Assembly: GCF_963677685.1 (NCBI RefSeq)
Contig: NZ_OY782186.1
Span: 2,790,001-2,854,000, forward strand
Direction of reading: 5' to 3'
DNA length: 64,000 nt
Source: an uncultured Bacteroides sp.
GTDB lineage: Bacteria > Bacteroidota > Bacteroidia > Bacteroidales > Bacteroidaceae
Positions 28,221 through 35,997 of this stretch are shown here, in pieces. Under the pieces are notes generated by a model. It had not been told where the DNA came from and did no database searches. It saw only the letters and a list, made by a program, of their open reading frames with translations. The position numbers and the translations under genes are program-made. Positions within the stretch are counted from its first letter, which is position 1. Each line of letters starts with the position of its first letter.

Positions 28221-28658
28221 CTACAAATACCTATCGCAAATAAGCAACATATTCTTTAACGAAACAAGTCCCATTATACGGCAACATTCTTCATTATCTC
28301 TTAAAACAACGATATTAGGAACTCCAGAGATATTCCATTTAGCACAGTACTCAGGATATTCATCGGCATTAAGTTCAATAAAATTTGCCTTATTGGCTTT
28401 TTGAGCTGACAATAGATAAAAATTATGCCTTACTTTCTTACAGATATCAGAATCATCTTTATAAAAGAATACAAAGCTTAATCTCTCATTTGAGATGGAA
28501 TCCTGCAATATCGGAGCATTCAATTTTCTTTCCACCGCAGGTATAGTTTCTATCTCGCGCTCTGAAAGCCAACACGTTAAGAAAAAAAAGAATAGTAGCA
28601 AAAAAGAAAAATGCCACATTTTCAAACGAAAGATTGTTTTTTTTTCATTCATCTCCAT
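28221..28658 (-). CDS. Membrane-anchored thioredoxin-fold protein lacking CxxC
   Basis: Protein of 145 aa with an N-terminal membrane anchor or signal (about 14-31) and a thioredoxin-like domain: a beta strand RLSFVFFYKDDSDICKKV, then NFIELNADEYPEYCAKWNIS and the cis-proline GVPNIVVL. The position of the CxxC active site reads DSDIC, so only one cysteine remains and a classical dithiol exchange is unlikely. The start could also be the ATG at 28652. It lies 6 bp after the last ABC permease gene and is followed by a two-helix membrane protein, so it is cotranscribed with the exporter. Role unknown. Confidence 0.75.
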   Translation of the reverse strand: MEMNEKKTIFRLKMWHFSFLLLFFFFLTCWLSEREIETIPAVERKLNAPILQDSISNERLSFVFFYKDDSDICKKVRHNFYLLSAQKANKANFIELNADEYPEYCAKWNISGVPNIVVLRDNEECCRIMGLVSLKNMLLICDRYL

Positions 28659-28664
28659 CCTTAT

Positions 28665-29822
28665 TTATGAATTTTTACGATAACTACGTACTGCCCATAC
28701 ATTAAACACAAAAGCAAAAGCACTCAAAGCACCCAATGGCAAAAACAGCTCACTAACCCCACTCCCTTTTAGATAAACCATACGCATCATATCAACGAAA
28801 TATTTCAAAGGATTAAAAATTGTAATCATTTGAGCCCACTGTGGCATACTTCTTACTGGGGTAAAGAGCCCACTCATCAACATCAATATAATTAAAAAGA
28901 AAAACATAACAAACATAGCCTGCTGCATAGTGTCTGAATGATTTGATATAACTAACCCAAAGCCAGACATTACTAACACAAATAAAGAAGCAAAAAGGTA
29001 AATCACATAGAAATGCCCTAACGGTAATATACCATACAACAACCATGCCAAACCAAAACAAATAGTAAGAACTAGAAAACCAATCGTCCAATATGGAATC
29101 AGCTTTGCCAAAATAAAAATAAATTTACCCACAGGGGTCACATTCATCTGCTCAATAGTTCCTGTCTCCTTTTCACTTACAATATTTAATGCAGGCAGAA
29201 AACCACAAAGGATAGTTAATAACATAACCATCAATGCCGGAACCATGAATAATTTATAATTCAAATGAGGGTTATACAAATTCTTCGTAGCAATCCTCAT
29301 TGTAGGAATAGCTGATGCCCGAGCCGTGCTCAATGACTGGTTTCCATCTAATATAATTGCACGAGTTCTAGATTTTGGATGCTCAGCATGCAAATCTGCG
29401 GTATATTCATTTAGAATAGCTGTTAAGTACGAACTTCCCAAGCCTCCTTTAGTACCGTTGACCGCATTAGCAGCAATCAAAACATGGGGCTGACCACCCC
29501 TCATCCAGTCGCGTTCAAAATACCTTGGTATTTCTACTATAACATCCACTTCACCTGTTTCAACCATTTCCAAAGCATCCTCATAAGAAGCTGAAGCAGC
29601 TGTCAAGCGAAAATAACTTGAAGCATCTATTTTTTGCACTAACTTTTGAGAAAGAGGAGAATGATCATGATCTACTACATCTACGGAGATATTTTTGATT
29701 TCCAGATTCGCTGCCCATGGCATGAGAATCATAATCATGCATGGATATCCAATGATCAATCTTGGCAAGAAAGAGTTGCGCAGTAACTGTTTAAATTCTT
29801 TTTCTATAAGAAACTTTATCAT
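28665..29822 (-). CDS. ABC-2 type exporter permease (second)
   Basis: Inner-membrane permease of 385 aa, YbhR/YbhS type. It has one N-terminal helix (about 20-36), a large periplasmic domain (about 40-175) and five helices in the C-terminal half, including MVMLLTILCGFLPALNIVSE, KETGTIEQMNVTPV and the MLMSGLFTPVRSMPQWAQ region. It pairs with the permease gene 13 bp upstream to form a heterodimeric channel powered by the two ATPases of the same operon. Substrates of such systems are drugs or bile-salt-like compounds in other bacteria; not known here. Confidence 0.93.
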   Translation of the reverse strand: MIKFLIEKEFKQLLRNSFLPRLIIGYPCMIMILMPWAANLEIKNISVDVVDHDHSPLSQKLVQKIDASSYFRLTAASASYEDALEMVETGEVDVIVEIPRYFERDWMRGGQPHVLIAANAVNGTKGGLGSSYLTAILNEYTADLHAEHPKSRTRAIILDGNQSLSTARASAIPTMRIATKNLYNPHLNYKLFMVPALMVMLLTILCGFLPALNIVSEKETGTIEQMNVTPVGKFIFILAKLIPYWTIGFLVLTICFGLAWLLYGILPLGHFYVIYLFASLFVLVMSGFGLVISNHSDTMQQAMFVMFFFLIILMLMSGLFTPVRSMPQWAQMITIFNPLKYFVDMMRMVYLKGSGVSELFLPLGALSAFAFVFNVWAVRSYRKNS

Positions 29823-29835
29823 ACTTATTCTATAT

Positions 29836-30939
29836 TTACTCCAACCTGATTTTGAACTTCTTTAAACTCACAATGATCAGTACTAAAGCCATCAAAGACA
29901 AAATAGCGATTTCCTTAGCGACCAATACAATACTTACCCCTTCAATCATAACCTTCCTTACAATGTCAATATACCATCTGGCAGGAATAAACGTTGAAAT
30001 AACCTGCAAAATGGTAGGCATACCATCTATTGGAAAGACCATACCCGAAAGTAGCATTGTAGGCATCATCAACATTAATCCGGATACCAACATAGCAGCA
30101 ATCTGCGTATGAGTAATGGTAGAGATAAATAACCCAAGCAGCAAGGAAACAAAAATAAAAAGTAACGAAACCGCGACTAACGAAATTAAGCTTCCGGCTA
30201 TAGGCACGTGAAGCACATAAACAGAGAGCAACAAGATGGTACTTAAGTTAATGCAAGAGAGCACAAAATAAGGTACCGCTTTTGATAAAATAATCAGCAA
30301 AGATCTCATCGGAGACACTAATAATACTTCCATGGTACCAATTTCTTTTTCACGCACAATGGAAATCGAAGTCATCATCGCACAAATCAACATCAAAATT
30401 AGTCCCATCACTCCAGGCACAAAATTATAAGCGCTTTTCATTTGCGGATTATAGAGCAACCGCACATCAGAAACAATAGTAGCAGGTGTTGCTCCAGGAG
30501 GTAGTAACTCTTGCTCGGCAGCCACAATAATCCCTGAGGCATAACCAGAACGAGTAACAGCCATATTCGGATCAGAGGCATCTGCTACAAGTTGTATTTT
30601 AGCATCCCCAGTGTAGAGATTGTCAAAAAAACGAGGACTGAAAACAATAGCCAAATCAATCTCACCTTGCCGGAAAGCTTCTTCCATTTCCTGAGGTGTA
30701 TGCAGATTATCGGTCAAGGTAAAATATTCGCTAGCATCAACTCGATCTATAATTTTTCGACTAATCACATCTCCAGAAGGATCTAATACTCCTACTCGCA
30801 CATTCTTAACTTCCGTACTGATAGCGAAGCCAAAGAGAATGATTTCAATAATAGGCATTCCTAAAAGAATCATCATCGTACGCCGATCACGAAAAATATG
30901 TAAAAACTCTTTCTTTACAAATATTCTAAATTGTTTCAT
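29836..30939 (-). CDS. ABC-2 type exporter permease (first)
   Basis: Inner-membrane permease of 367 aa with the same layout as its neighbour: an N-terminal helix, a periplasmic domain (about 45-170) and a C-terminal bundle with GLILMLICAMMTSISIVREK, EIGTMEVLLVSPMRSLLIIL and the LSGMVFPIDGMPTILQVIS motif. It starts 3 bp after the end of the ATPase gene, so the operon is tightly packed. Confidence 0.94.
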   Translation of the reverse strand: MKQFRIFVKKEFLHIFRDRRTMMILLGMPIIEIILFGFAISTEVKNVRVGVLDPSGDVISRKIIDRVDASEYFTLTDNLHTPQEMEEAFRQGEIDLAIVFSPRFFDNLYTGDAKIQLVADASDPNMAVTRSGYASGIIVAAEQELLPPGATPATIVSDVRLLYNPQMKSAYNFVPGVMGLILMLICAMMTSISIVREKEIGTMEVLLVSPMRSLLIILSKAVPYFVLSCINLSTILLLSVYVLHVPIAGSLISLVAVSLLFIFVSLLLGLFISTITHTQIAAMLVSGLMLMMPTMLLSGMVFPIDGMPTILQVISTFIPARWYIDIVRKVMIEGVSIVLVAKEIAILSLMALVLIIVSLKKFKIRLE

Positions 30940-30942
30940 AGC

Positions 30943-31692
30943 TTAATCTGCTTTACGTATGGCTTTTCGAGCCAATTGTTGAAAGACACCATCCATATTA
31001 TCTGTTTGGAACTGATGCTTCAGATTGCGAGGTGTATCTAAAGCATCAATGCGCCCGTCTACCATAATCGAAACCCTATTACAATATTCTGCTTCATCCA
31101 TATAATGCGTAGTCACAAAAACAGTAATTCCTCTATTTGCCGCCTGATAAATCAATTCCCAGAATTGTCTTCTTGTGGCAGGGTCTACTCCTCCTGTCGG
31201 TTCATCCAGAAAGACAATCTTTGGTTCGTGAAAAATAGAAACAGAAAAAGCCAACTTCTGTTTCCAGCCCAATGGCAAACGCTTGACTAAAGTTTCCCGC
31301 TCTTCGCTGAATTCCAATCGCTGAAGTAATGCTTCCGTTTTTTCTTCTATATCCTTCTCATGCATTCCATAGATACCGGCAAACAATCGGATGTTCTCCC
31401 ATACTTTCAGGTCTTCATAAAGAGAAAATTTTTGGCTCATATAACCAATATTCCTTTTAACCTCTTCAGATTGTTTATGAATATCGAAACCGGCCACCAT
31501 CCCTTTTCCCGACGTTGGTTTACTTAATCCGCACAGCATACGCATAGCGGTTGTTTTACCAGCTCCATTAGCTCCTAGAAAGCCAAATATTTCTCCCTTA
31601 TGTACTTTAAAAGAAAGATGATCTACTGCTGTGAAAGAGCCGAAACGTTTTGTGAGATTTTCTGTCTCTATTACTATATCTTTTTCATTCAT
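30943..31692 (-). CDS. ABC exporter ATP-binding protein (second)
   Basis: ATPase subunit of 249 aa. Walker A is GANGAGKTTAMR, Walker B KIVFLDEPTGGVDP and the H-loop VTTHYMDEAEYC. The signature motif is altered to LPLGWKQKLA in place of LSGGQ, as seen in one half of YbhF-like tandem ATPases. It overlaps the first ATPase gene by 8 bp. Together the two separate proteins correspond to the fused YbhF of E. coli, giving one canonical and one divergent site. Confidence 0.95.
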   Translation of the reverse strand: MNEKDIVIETENLTKRFGSFTAVDHLSFKVHKGEIFGFLGANGAGKTTAMRMLCGLSKPTSGKGMVAGFDIHKQSEEVKRNIGYMSQKFSLYEDLKVWENIRLFAGIYGMHEKDIEEKTEALLQRLEFSEERETLVKRLPLGWKQKLAFSVSIFHEPKIVFLDEPTGGVDPATRRQFWELIYQAANRGITVFVTTHYMDEAEYCNRVSIMVDGRIDALDTPRNLKHQFQTDNMDGVFQQLARKAIRKAD

Positions 31693-32599
31693 GAGATACT
31701 GCTAATTTCATATAACAATCTTCAATTGTTGCCTCAATGGCTTTTATCTCGATTTCTTTATGCCCTCGCTCCGCAAGTTCAGTTACCAACTGTTTTATAT
31801 CCATCCCTTCCTTAATCGTAATGTGGTGTACATCTCCGAAAGCAAAGCAACTGGTGACCTGTGGATGTTCTCTCAAATCATTGAGCAAACGATACATATT
31901 CTGAGCATGAACAGCCCATAACGTCTCCCCGAAATCATCGATAATTTGTTGTGGCGTATTAATCTTCAAAAACTGTCCATCCTGAATAAGAGCAATACGG
32001 TCACACAAAGTAGCCTCATCCATATAAGGAGTGGAAACCAAAATAGTGATACCTTGTACTTTCAGTCGCTTCAGCATTTCCCAAAATTCTTTTCGAGACA
32101 CAGGATCAACCCCTGTAGTCGGTTCATCCAGAAACAGGACACTTGGTTTATGAACCAATGCGCAGCATAAAGCTAACTTCTGTTTCATTCCACCCGAAAG
32201 GGCGCCAGCTTTTCTTTTCTTAAAAGGAGCGATCTGTTTGTATATATCTTCAATAAGGTGATAATTTTCTTTCACCGTAGTTTGAAAAACAGTCGCAAAA
32301 AAGTCTAAATTCTCTTCTACCGAAAGATCTTGATAGAGGGAAAAACGTCCCGGCATATAGCCCACTCTTTTACGAATTGCCTTATAATCTTTCACAATAT
32401 CAAAACCGTCGACCATTGCTTTTCCACTGTTAGGAAGCAATACAGTTGTCAACAATCGGAAGAGTGAGCTTTTCCCTGCACCATCAGGCCCGATAATACC
32501 AAATAATTCACCTTTACCTACAGTGAAAGAAACTCCACGCAATGCATCTACCGTTCCATAACTTTTTACGATATGATCTACTTCTATTGCATTCATCAT
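31685..32599 (-). CDS. ABC exporter ATP-binding protein (first)
   Basis: ATPase subunit of 304 aa with a complete set of motifs: Walker A GPDGAGKSSLFR, signature LSGGMKQKLALCCAL, Walker B SVLFLDEPTTGVDP and STPYMDEATLCD. The C-terminal 80 residues (MYRLLNDLREHPQVTS region) form the accessory domain common in YbhF-type ATPases. Its start overlaps the stop of the HlyD gene by 4 bp and its end overlaps the next ATPase, so all are translated as a coupled set. Confidence 0.95.
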   Translation of the reverse strand: MMNAIEVDHIVKSYGTVDALRGVSFTVGKGELFGIIGPDGAGKSSLFRLLTTVLLPNSGKAMVDGFDIVKDYKAIRKRVGYMPGRFSLYQDLSVEENLDFFATVFQTTVKENYHLIEDIYKQIAPFKKRKAGALSGGMKQKLALCCALVHKPSVLFLDEPTTGVDPVSRKEFWEMLKRLKVQGITILVSTPYMDEATLCDRIALIQDGQFLKINTPQQIIDDFGETLWAVHAQNMYRLLNDLREHPQVTSCFAFGDVHHITIKEGMDIKQLVTELAERGHKEIEIKAIEATIEDCYMKLAVSHE

Positions 32600-33498
32600 T
32601 CTTTTAATTTCAAACCACCGTACATTCCTATTTTCAGATTTCCATCATTCTTCATCGCTACTTTAACAGCATATACCAACGTAGCACGTTCATCCTTTGT
32701 CTGAATCGTTTTCGGAGTAAATTCAGAATGCGCAGAAATCCAAGTAATTACTCCTTTATATTCCTTACGTATATCATCACCATAATCAGAAAACACAGTC
32801 ACCTTGTCACCTAACTTCACTTCTGCCAGCTGAGCCGAAGTAATATAAGCTCTCAGATAAATATTGTCCATATCAGCTATTTTATATAATGGTTTACCGA
32901 TAGTGGCCAATTCACCTGCCTCTGCATACTTAGCTAATACGGTGCCAGTAATAGGTGATTTAATATGACATTTATCCAATTGATCGGCTATTTGAGCCAC
33001 CTGTATACCAACCGAAGAACCTTGTTCCGTAAGACTTTGTTGACTTTTTTGTAAAGAAGATATTTGGGCACTGAGTTGATTGCGTAGCACAGCTAACTCC
33101 GAATTTCTATCATCCAATTGTTTCTGGTTAGCAGCTCCTGCTTTCAAGAGGTTTTCCACTCGCCTCTTCTCTCTTTCAGCCGTGATTATTTGCTGTTTCG
33201 TAGCAGCGACCTGCTTATTCAAATCAGGACGCTGACTCTGTACAGACTTCATACTAGCTTCCAACTGCAACATCTTCAATTGCAATTGCACCGTATCAAT
33301 AAGTCCCACTTGCTCTCCGGCTTGTAGCAATATTCCCTCTTCCGCATTAAAATGAAGCAAGCGTCCAGCCGCCTCTGCCGAGACTGTAACTTCCGTAGCC
33401 TCAAAAGTTCCGGTAGCATCATAATCGCCATCACCATGCCCGCAAGCAGTCAATAATGCCATAGCAGACAAAATCCCTAAAAATCCAATTGATTTCAT
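32596..33498 (-). CDS. HlyD-family periplasmic adaptor lipoprotein
   Basis: Membrane-fusion protein of 300 aa linking the ABC permeases to the outer-membrane channel. A lipobox-like LLTACGHGDG (Cys about 19) suggests a lipid-anchored form. The lipoyl/barrel-sandwich half (TVSAEAAGRLLHFNAEEGIL) is followed by a long alpha-helical hairpin (about 75-170, rich in Gln/Lys/Glu), the second lipoyl half (CHIKSPITGTVLAKYAEAGE) and a beta-barrel (YLRAYITSAQLAEVKLGDKV). Only 2 bp separate it from the TolC gene upstream. Confidence 0.94.
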   Translation of the reverse strand: MKSIGFLGILSAMALLTACGHGDGDYDATGTFEATEVTVSAEAAGRLLHFNAEEGILLQAGEQVGLIDTVQLQLKMLQLEASMKSVQSQRPDLNKQVAATKQQIITAEREKRRVENLLKAGAANQKQLDDRNSELAVLRNQLSAQISSLQKSQQSLTEQGSSVGIQVAQIADQLDKCHIKSPITGTVLAKYAEAGELATIGKPLYKIADMDNIYLRAYITSAQLAEVKLGDKVTVFSDYGDDIRKEYKGVITWISAHSEFTPKTIQTKDERATLVYAVKVAMKNDGNLKIGMYGGLKLKE

Positions 33499-33500
33499 AT

Positions 33501-34763
33501 TTAATTATTCGTTATATATTTCAATTTATAGATATCCATTAGTAATTGTACTTCGTGCAAAGCCTTAGTCTGCTTTGCCAGACTCTCAGACGTAATTTCC
33601 CGAAGCATATCCGTTACCGTCAGAGTTCCATTAGCGACCTTGGCTTCAGCGGCTTTACGAATATTGGCACGCAAAGAGATGATCTCTTCATCTTTCTGCA
33701 TCAAGGTGCGCATCGACTCTATTGCAGTAGTCTGCTGAGTAGCTTGCAAACGCGTATTAAAAAGGAACACATCTCTATTACTAAACAATTGTTGTCTGTT
33801 TGCCTCAATCAATCTCTTATCGTTATGGAAAGTATACAATCCTCCAAAATTCCACGTAAGTTTCACCCCTCCGAGATAATATGGAGTAAATTCATTCTTC
33901 AACATATTCAACCCAGGATTGCCATAGGCACCTTGGACAAACAAATTCAGCCGAGGAAGATTGCGCACTTTAAGAGCCTGCTCATTTACTTTCAAACGAC
34001 CGTTTTGCGCTTCAAACCAAAATATTTCAGGTCGATAGATTCCAGCAGTAAGCGACGGTGTAGAAACCTCTGCTTCGGGCCGTTCAAAAGTAGCCGTATC
34101 CGCAATATCATCTCCGGTAAAAACAGAAAGCATTTTTATATAAGCCTGCTTCGAAGCAAGCAACTCTGTATGTTTTTGAGTAGTATTCAATTGTTCCACC
34201 TTTACTGCATCCAGATCAGCTGAATTAGCAATGCCATTATCTACATAAGCAGATACCTGTCGAAAAGTCCTTCCTAACTGCTCTTGTAGCAGTTTGTTTT
34301 GCTTCAATTGTTCATCTAGCATTAAAACGCCAAAAAACAGATCATTAACCCGCTCCGTAAGTGCGTACATATCTACATTCAGTTTTTCTCTATCCACATC
34401 AGAATTTGTTTTCACTAATTCCTTTTGTGTGCGAATATTACCTCCATCCCAAATGTTCTGTTGCATTTCCAGCACCACTTGATATTGATCTTTTGCAAGA
34501 GATTTTATAGATACTCCGGGAATTTGCACTCCTAGTTTTGTTACAGCACTTTGATATGTCGCTTTACCGGAAAGTGAGAACTGAGGTAGATTCCCTTTAG
34601 AGGCATTACTCAGATTATATTCTTTTGTTCTTTCAATCAATCCATACTGCCTCACCAATGGATAATTCTCACGCGTTTTCTTTTGGCACGCATCAAGAGT
34701 TACCTGAGCCCGTATTGGAATGATTATTGTCACAAATAGAATTCCCAACATGATTCGTTTCAT
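33501..34763 (-). CDS. TolC family outer membrane efflux protein
   Basis: Outer-membrane channel of 420 aa and first gene of the exporter operon. Signal peptide about 1-19 (ends in IRA|Q). Then VTLDACQKKTRENYPLVRQY and two repeated coiled-coil halves characteristic of TolC/OEP proteins (RQVSAYVDNGIANSADLDAV; KAAEAKVANGTLTVTDMLRE). The operon encodes a complete tripartite pump: channel, adaptor, two ATPases, two permeases. It is divergent from an AraC-type regulator, which is the natural candidate controller. Confidence 0.94.
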   Translation of the reverse strand: MKRIMLGILFVTIIIPIRAQVTLDACQKKTRENYPLVRQYGLIERTKEYNLSNASKGNLPQFSLSGKATYQSAVTKLGVQIPGVSIKSLAKDQYQVVLEMQQNIWDGGNIRTQKELVKTNSDVDREKLNVDMYALTERVNDLFFGVLMLDEQLKQNKLLQEQLGRTFRQVSAYVDNGIANSADLDAVKVEQLNTTQKHTELLASKQAYIKMLSVFTGDDIADTATFERPEAEVSTPSLTAGIYRPEIFWFEAQNGRLKVNEQALKVRNLPRLNLFVQGAYGNPGLNMLKNEFTPYYLGGVKLTWNFGGLYTFHNDKRLIEANRQQLFSNRDVFLFNTRLQATQQTTAIESMRTLMQKDEEIISLRANIRKAAEAKVANGTLTVTDMLREITSESLAKQTKALHEVQLLMDIYKLKYITNN

Positions 34764-34804
34764 AACTTTGTCATTTTATTATTGAATAGTAATCTAATTC
34801 GTCT

Positions 34805-34813
34805 GCAAAGATA
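34805..34813 (-). promoter_or_regulatory. -7 promoter element for the exporter operon
   Basis: TATCTTTGC on the minus strand matches TAnnTTTGY exactly; predicted start about 34798, leader about 35 nt. The -33 box is not clear. Confidence 0.6.
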
Positions 34814-34974
34814 GAGCTTTTAGAAAACCAAGAAGGATCTAAAAGTTTTCATTTATGCTCTATTAGTTCGAGAAAACAATAAAAGAATAGCATGAATACA
34901 ATAAATTATACCCTTTTATTTATAAGTAACAACCTTTTTCCCTCTTATGATCAACAGAACACAAAAAAAATAGA

Positions 34975-34983
34975 TAAGTTTGC
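34975..34983 (+). promoter_or_regulatory. -7 promoter element for the AraC gene
   Basis: TAAGTTTGC matches TAnnTTTGY exactly, 26 bp before the ATG at 35009; leader about 19 nt. No evident -33. Confidence 0.55.
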
Positions 34984-35008
34984 TGCTAGTAATTATCAAG
35001 AATAAAGT

Positions 35009-35908
35009 ATGGCAAATATTAAAGAACCAATAGAGCTGACTTTAAAGCGAGTTAATGACTATAGAATAGTAGCTAAATCTGAATACAGGTTTATCACAAC
35101 AGATTTTGCTATCGTCGACAGTTTCAAACAATTAGACAGCTCGCTATTTGGCATCAAACGCCCATACAGAATGAAAGAAGGTAGAATTATCTATGTGACT
35201 AGTGGCTGGATGCATGCCTCTATTAATTTAATAGAGCATAATTTTCATTCAGGTGATGTAGCTATTTTTTCACCAGATTCCATTGTAGAGATAATAGAAT
35301 ACAACGATGATTTTGACATGAAAGCAATTGTCATTGGAAAAGATTTTATACAATACACCAAAGTAAATGATACATTGGAGCATTACATCACTCCAAGACA
35401 GAATGTCAAGGTTGTGCTTAACCCAAAAGAGCAAGAACAAATAGAAGCATATTTTTCATTGATATGGAGCACTGTACATGAAAGTCTTTTTAGAAGAGAA
35501 GTAGTGCAAAACCTTACCAGTGCACTTCTTTTCAATATCAGCTATATTCGCAAAAATAACATGAGAAACCTTCAAACCCAATTGTCTCACCAAGAAGAAC
35601 TCTTCCATCGTTTTATTGCGTTAGTCAACAAATTTAGTAGCACCGAGCGAAACGTCTCTTTCTATGCCGACAGATTATATCTTACCCCACGCTACCTAAA
35701 TACAGTGATCAAACAAACAAGTCATCAAACAGTCATGGAATGGATTAACCAATCCACTATAATGGAAGCAAAAATATTATTAAAACATAGCAATTTATTG
35801 GTCTATGAAATCTCAGACCGACTAAACTTCGCTAATCCATCTTTTTTCTGCAAATTCTTTAAAAAGATGACAGGTATAACACCTTTAACTTATCAACGAG
35901 AGAAATAG
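35009..35908 (+). CDS. AraC family transcriptional regulator
   Basis: Regulator of 299 aa. The N-terminal 170 residues look like a cupin-type ligand-binding domain (HNFHSGDVAIFSPDSIVEII). The C-terminal 100 residues carry the two helix-turn-helix motifs of AraC: ADRLYLTPRYLNTVIKQTSH, then YEISDRLNFANPSFFCKFFK, then KMTGITPLTYQRE. It is divergent from the TolC-ABC operon, with both promoters in a 245-bp gap, so it probably controls the exporter and itself. The effector is unknown. Confidence 0.95.
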   Translation: MANIKEPIELTLKRVNDYRIVAKSEYRFITTDFAIVDSFKQLDSSLFGIKRPYRMKEGRIIYVTSGWMHASINLIEHNFHSGDVAIFSPDSIVEIIEYNDDFDMKAIVIGKDFIQYTKVNDTLEHYITPRQNVKVVLNPKEQEQIEAYFSLIWSTVHESLFRREVVQNLTSALLFNISYIRKNNMRNLQTQLSHQEELFHRFIALVNKFSSTERNVSFYADRLYLTPRYLNTVIKQTSHQTVMEWINQSTIMEAKILLKHSNLLVYEISDRLNFANPSFFCKFFKKMTGITPLTYQREK

Positions 35909-35914
35909 CAAGAA

Positions 35915-35940
35915 GCCTTCGAACACGCTAGTCCGAAGGC
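35915..35940. terminator. Hairpin between convergent AraC and fimbrial genes
   Basis: A 7-bp GC-rich stem (GCCTTCG at 35915-35921, CGAAGGC at 35934-35940) lies between the two stops. No T run follows on the plus strand and only a short mixed one on the minus strand, so the termination role is tentative. Confidence 0.5.
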
Positions 35941-35997
35941 CTACAAACAAAACAAACAAATAAAAAAACCGTGATTCGCATCATGAGTATCTTTTCT

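Noticed and set aside
33546..34223. 225-codon frame antisense to the TolC gene
   Set aside because: Shadow of a clear outer-membrane efflux protein; Ser/Ile/Phe-rich with no domain.
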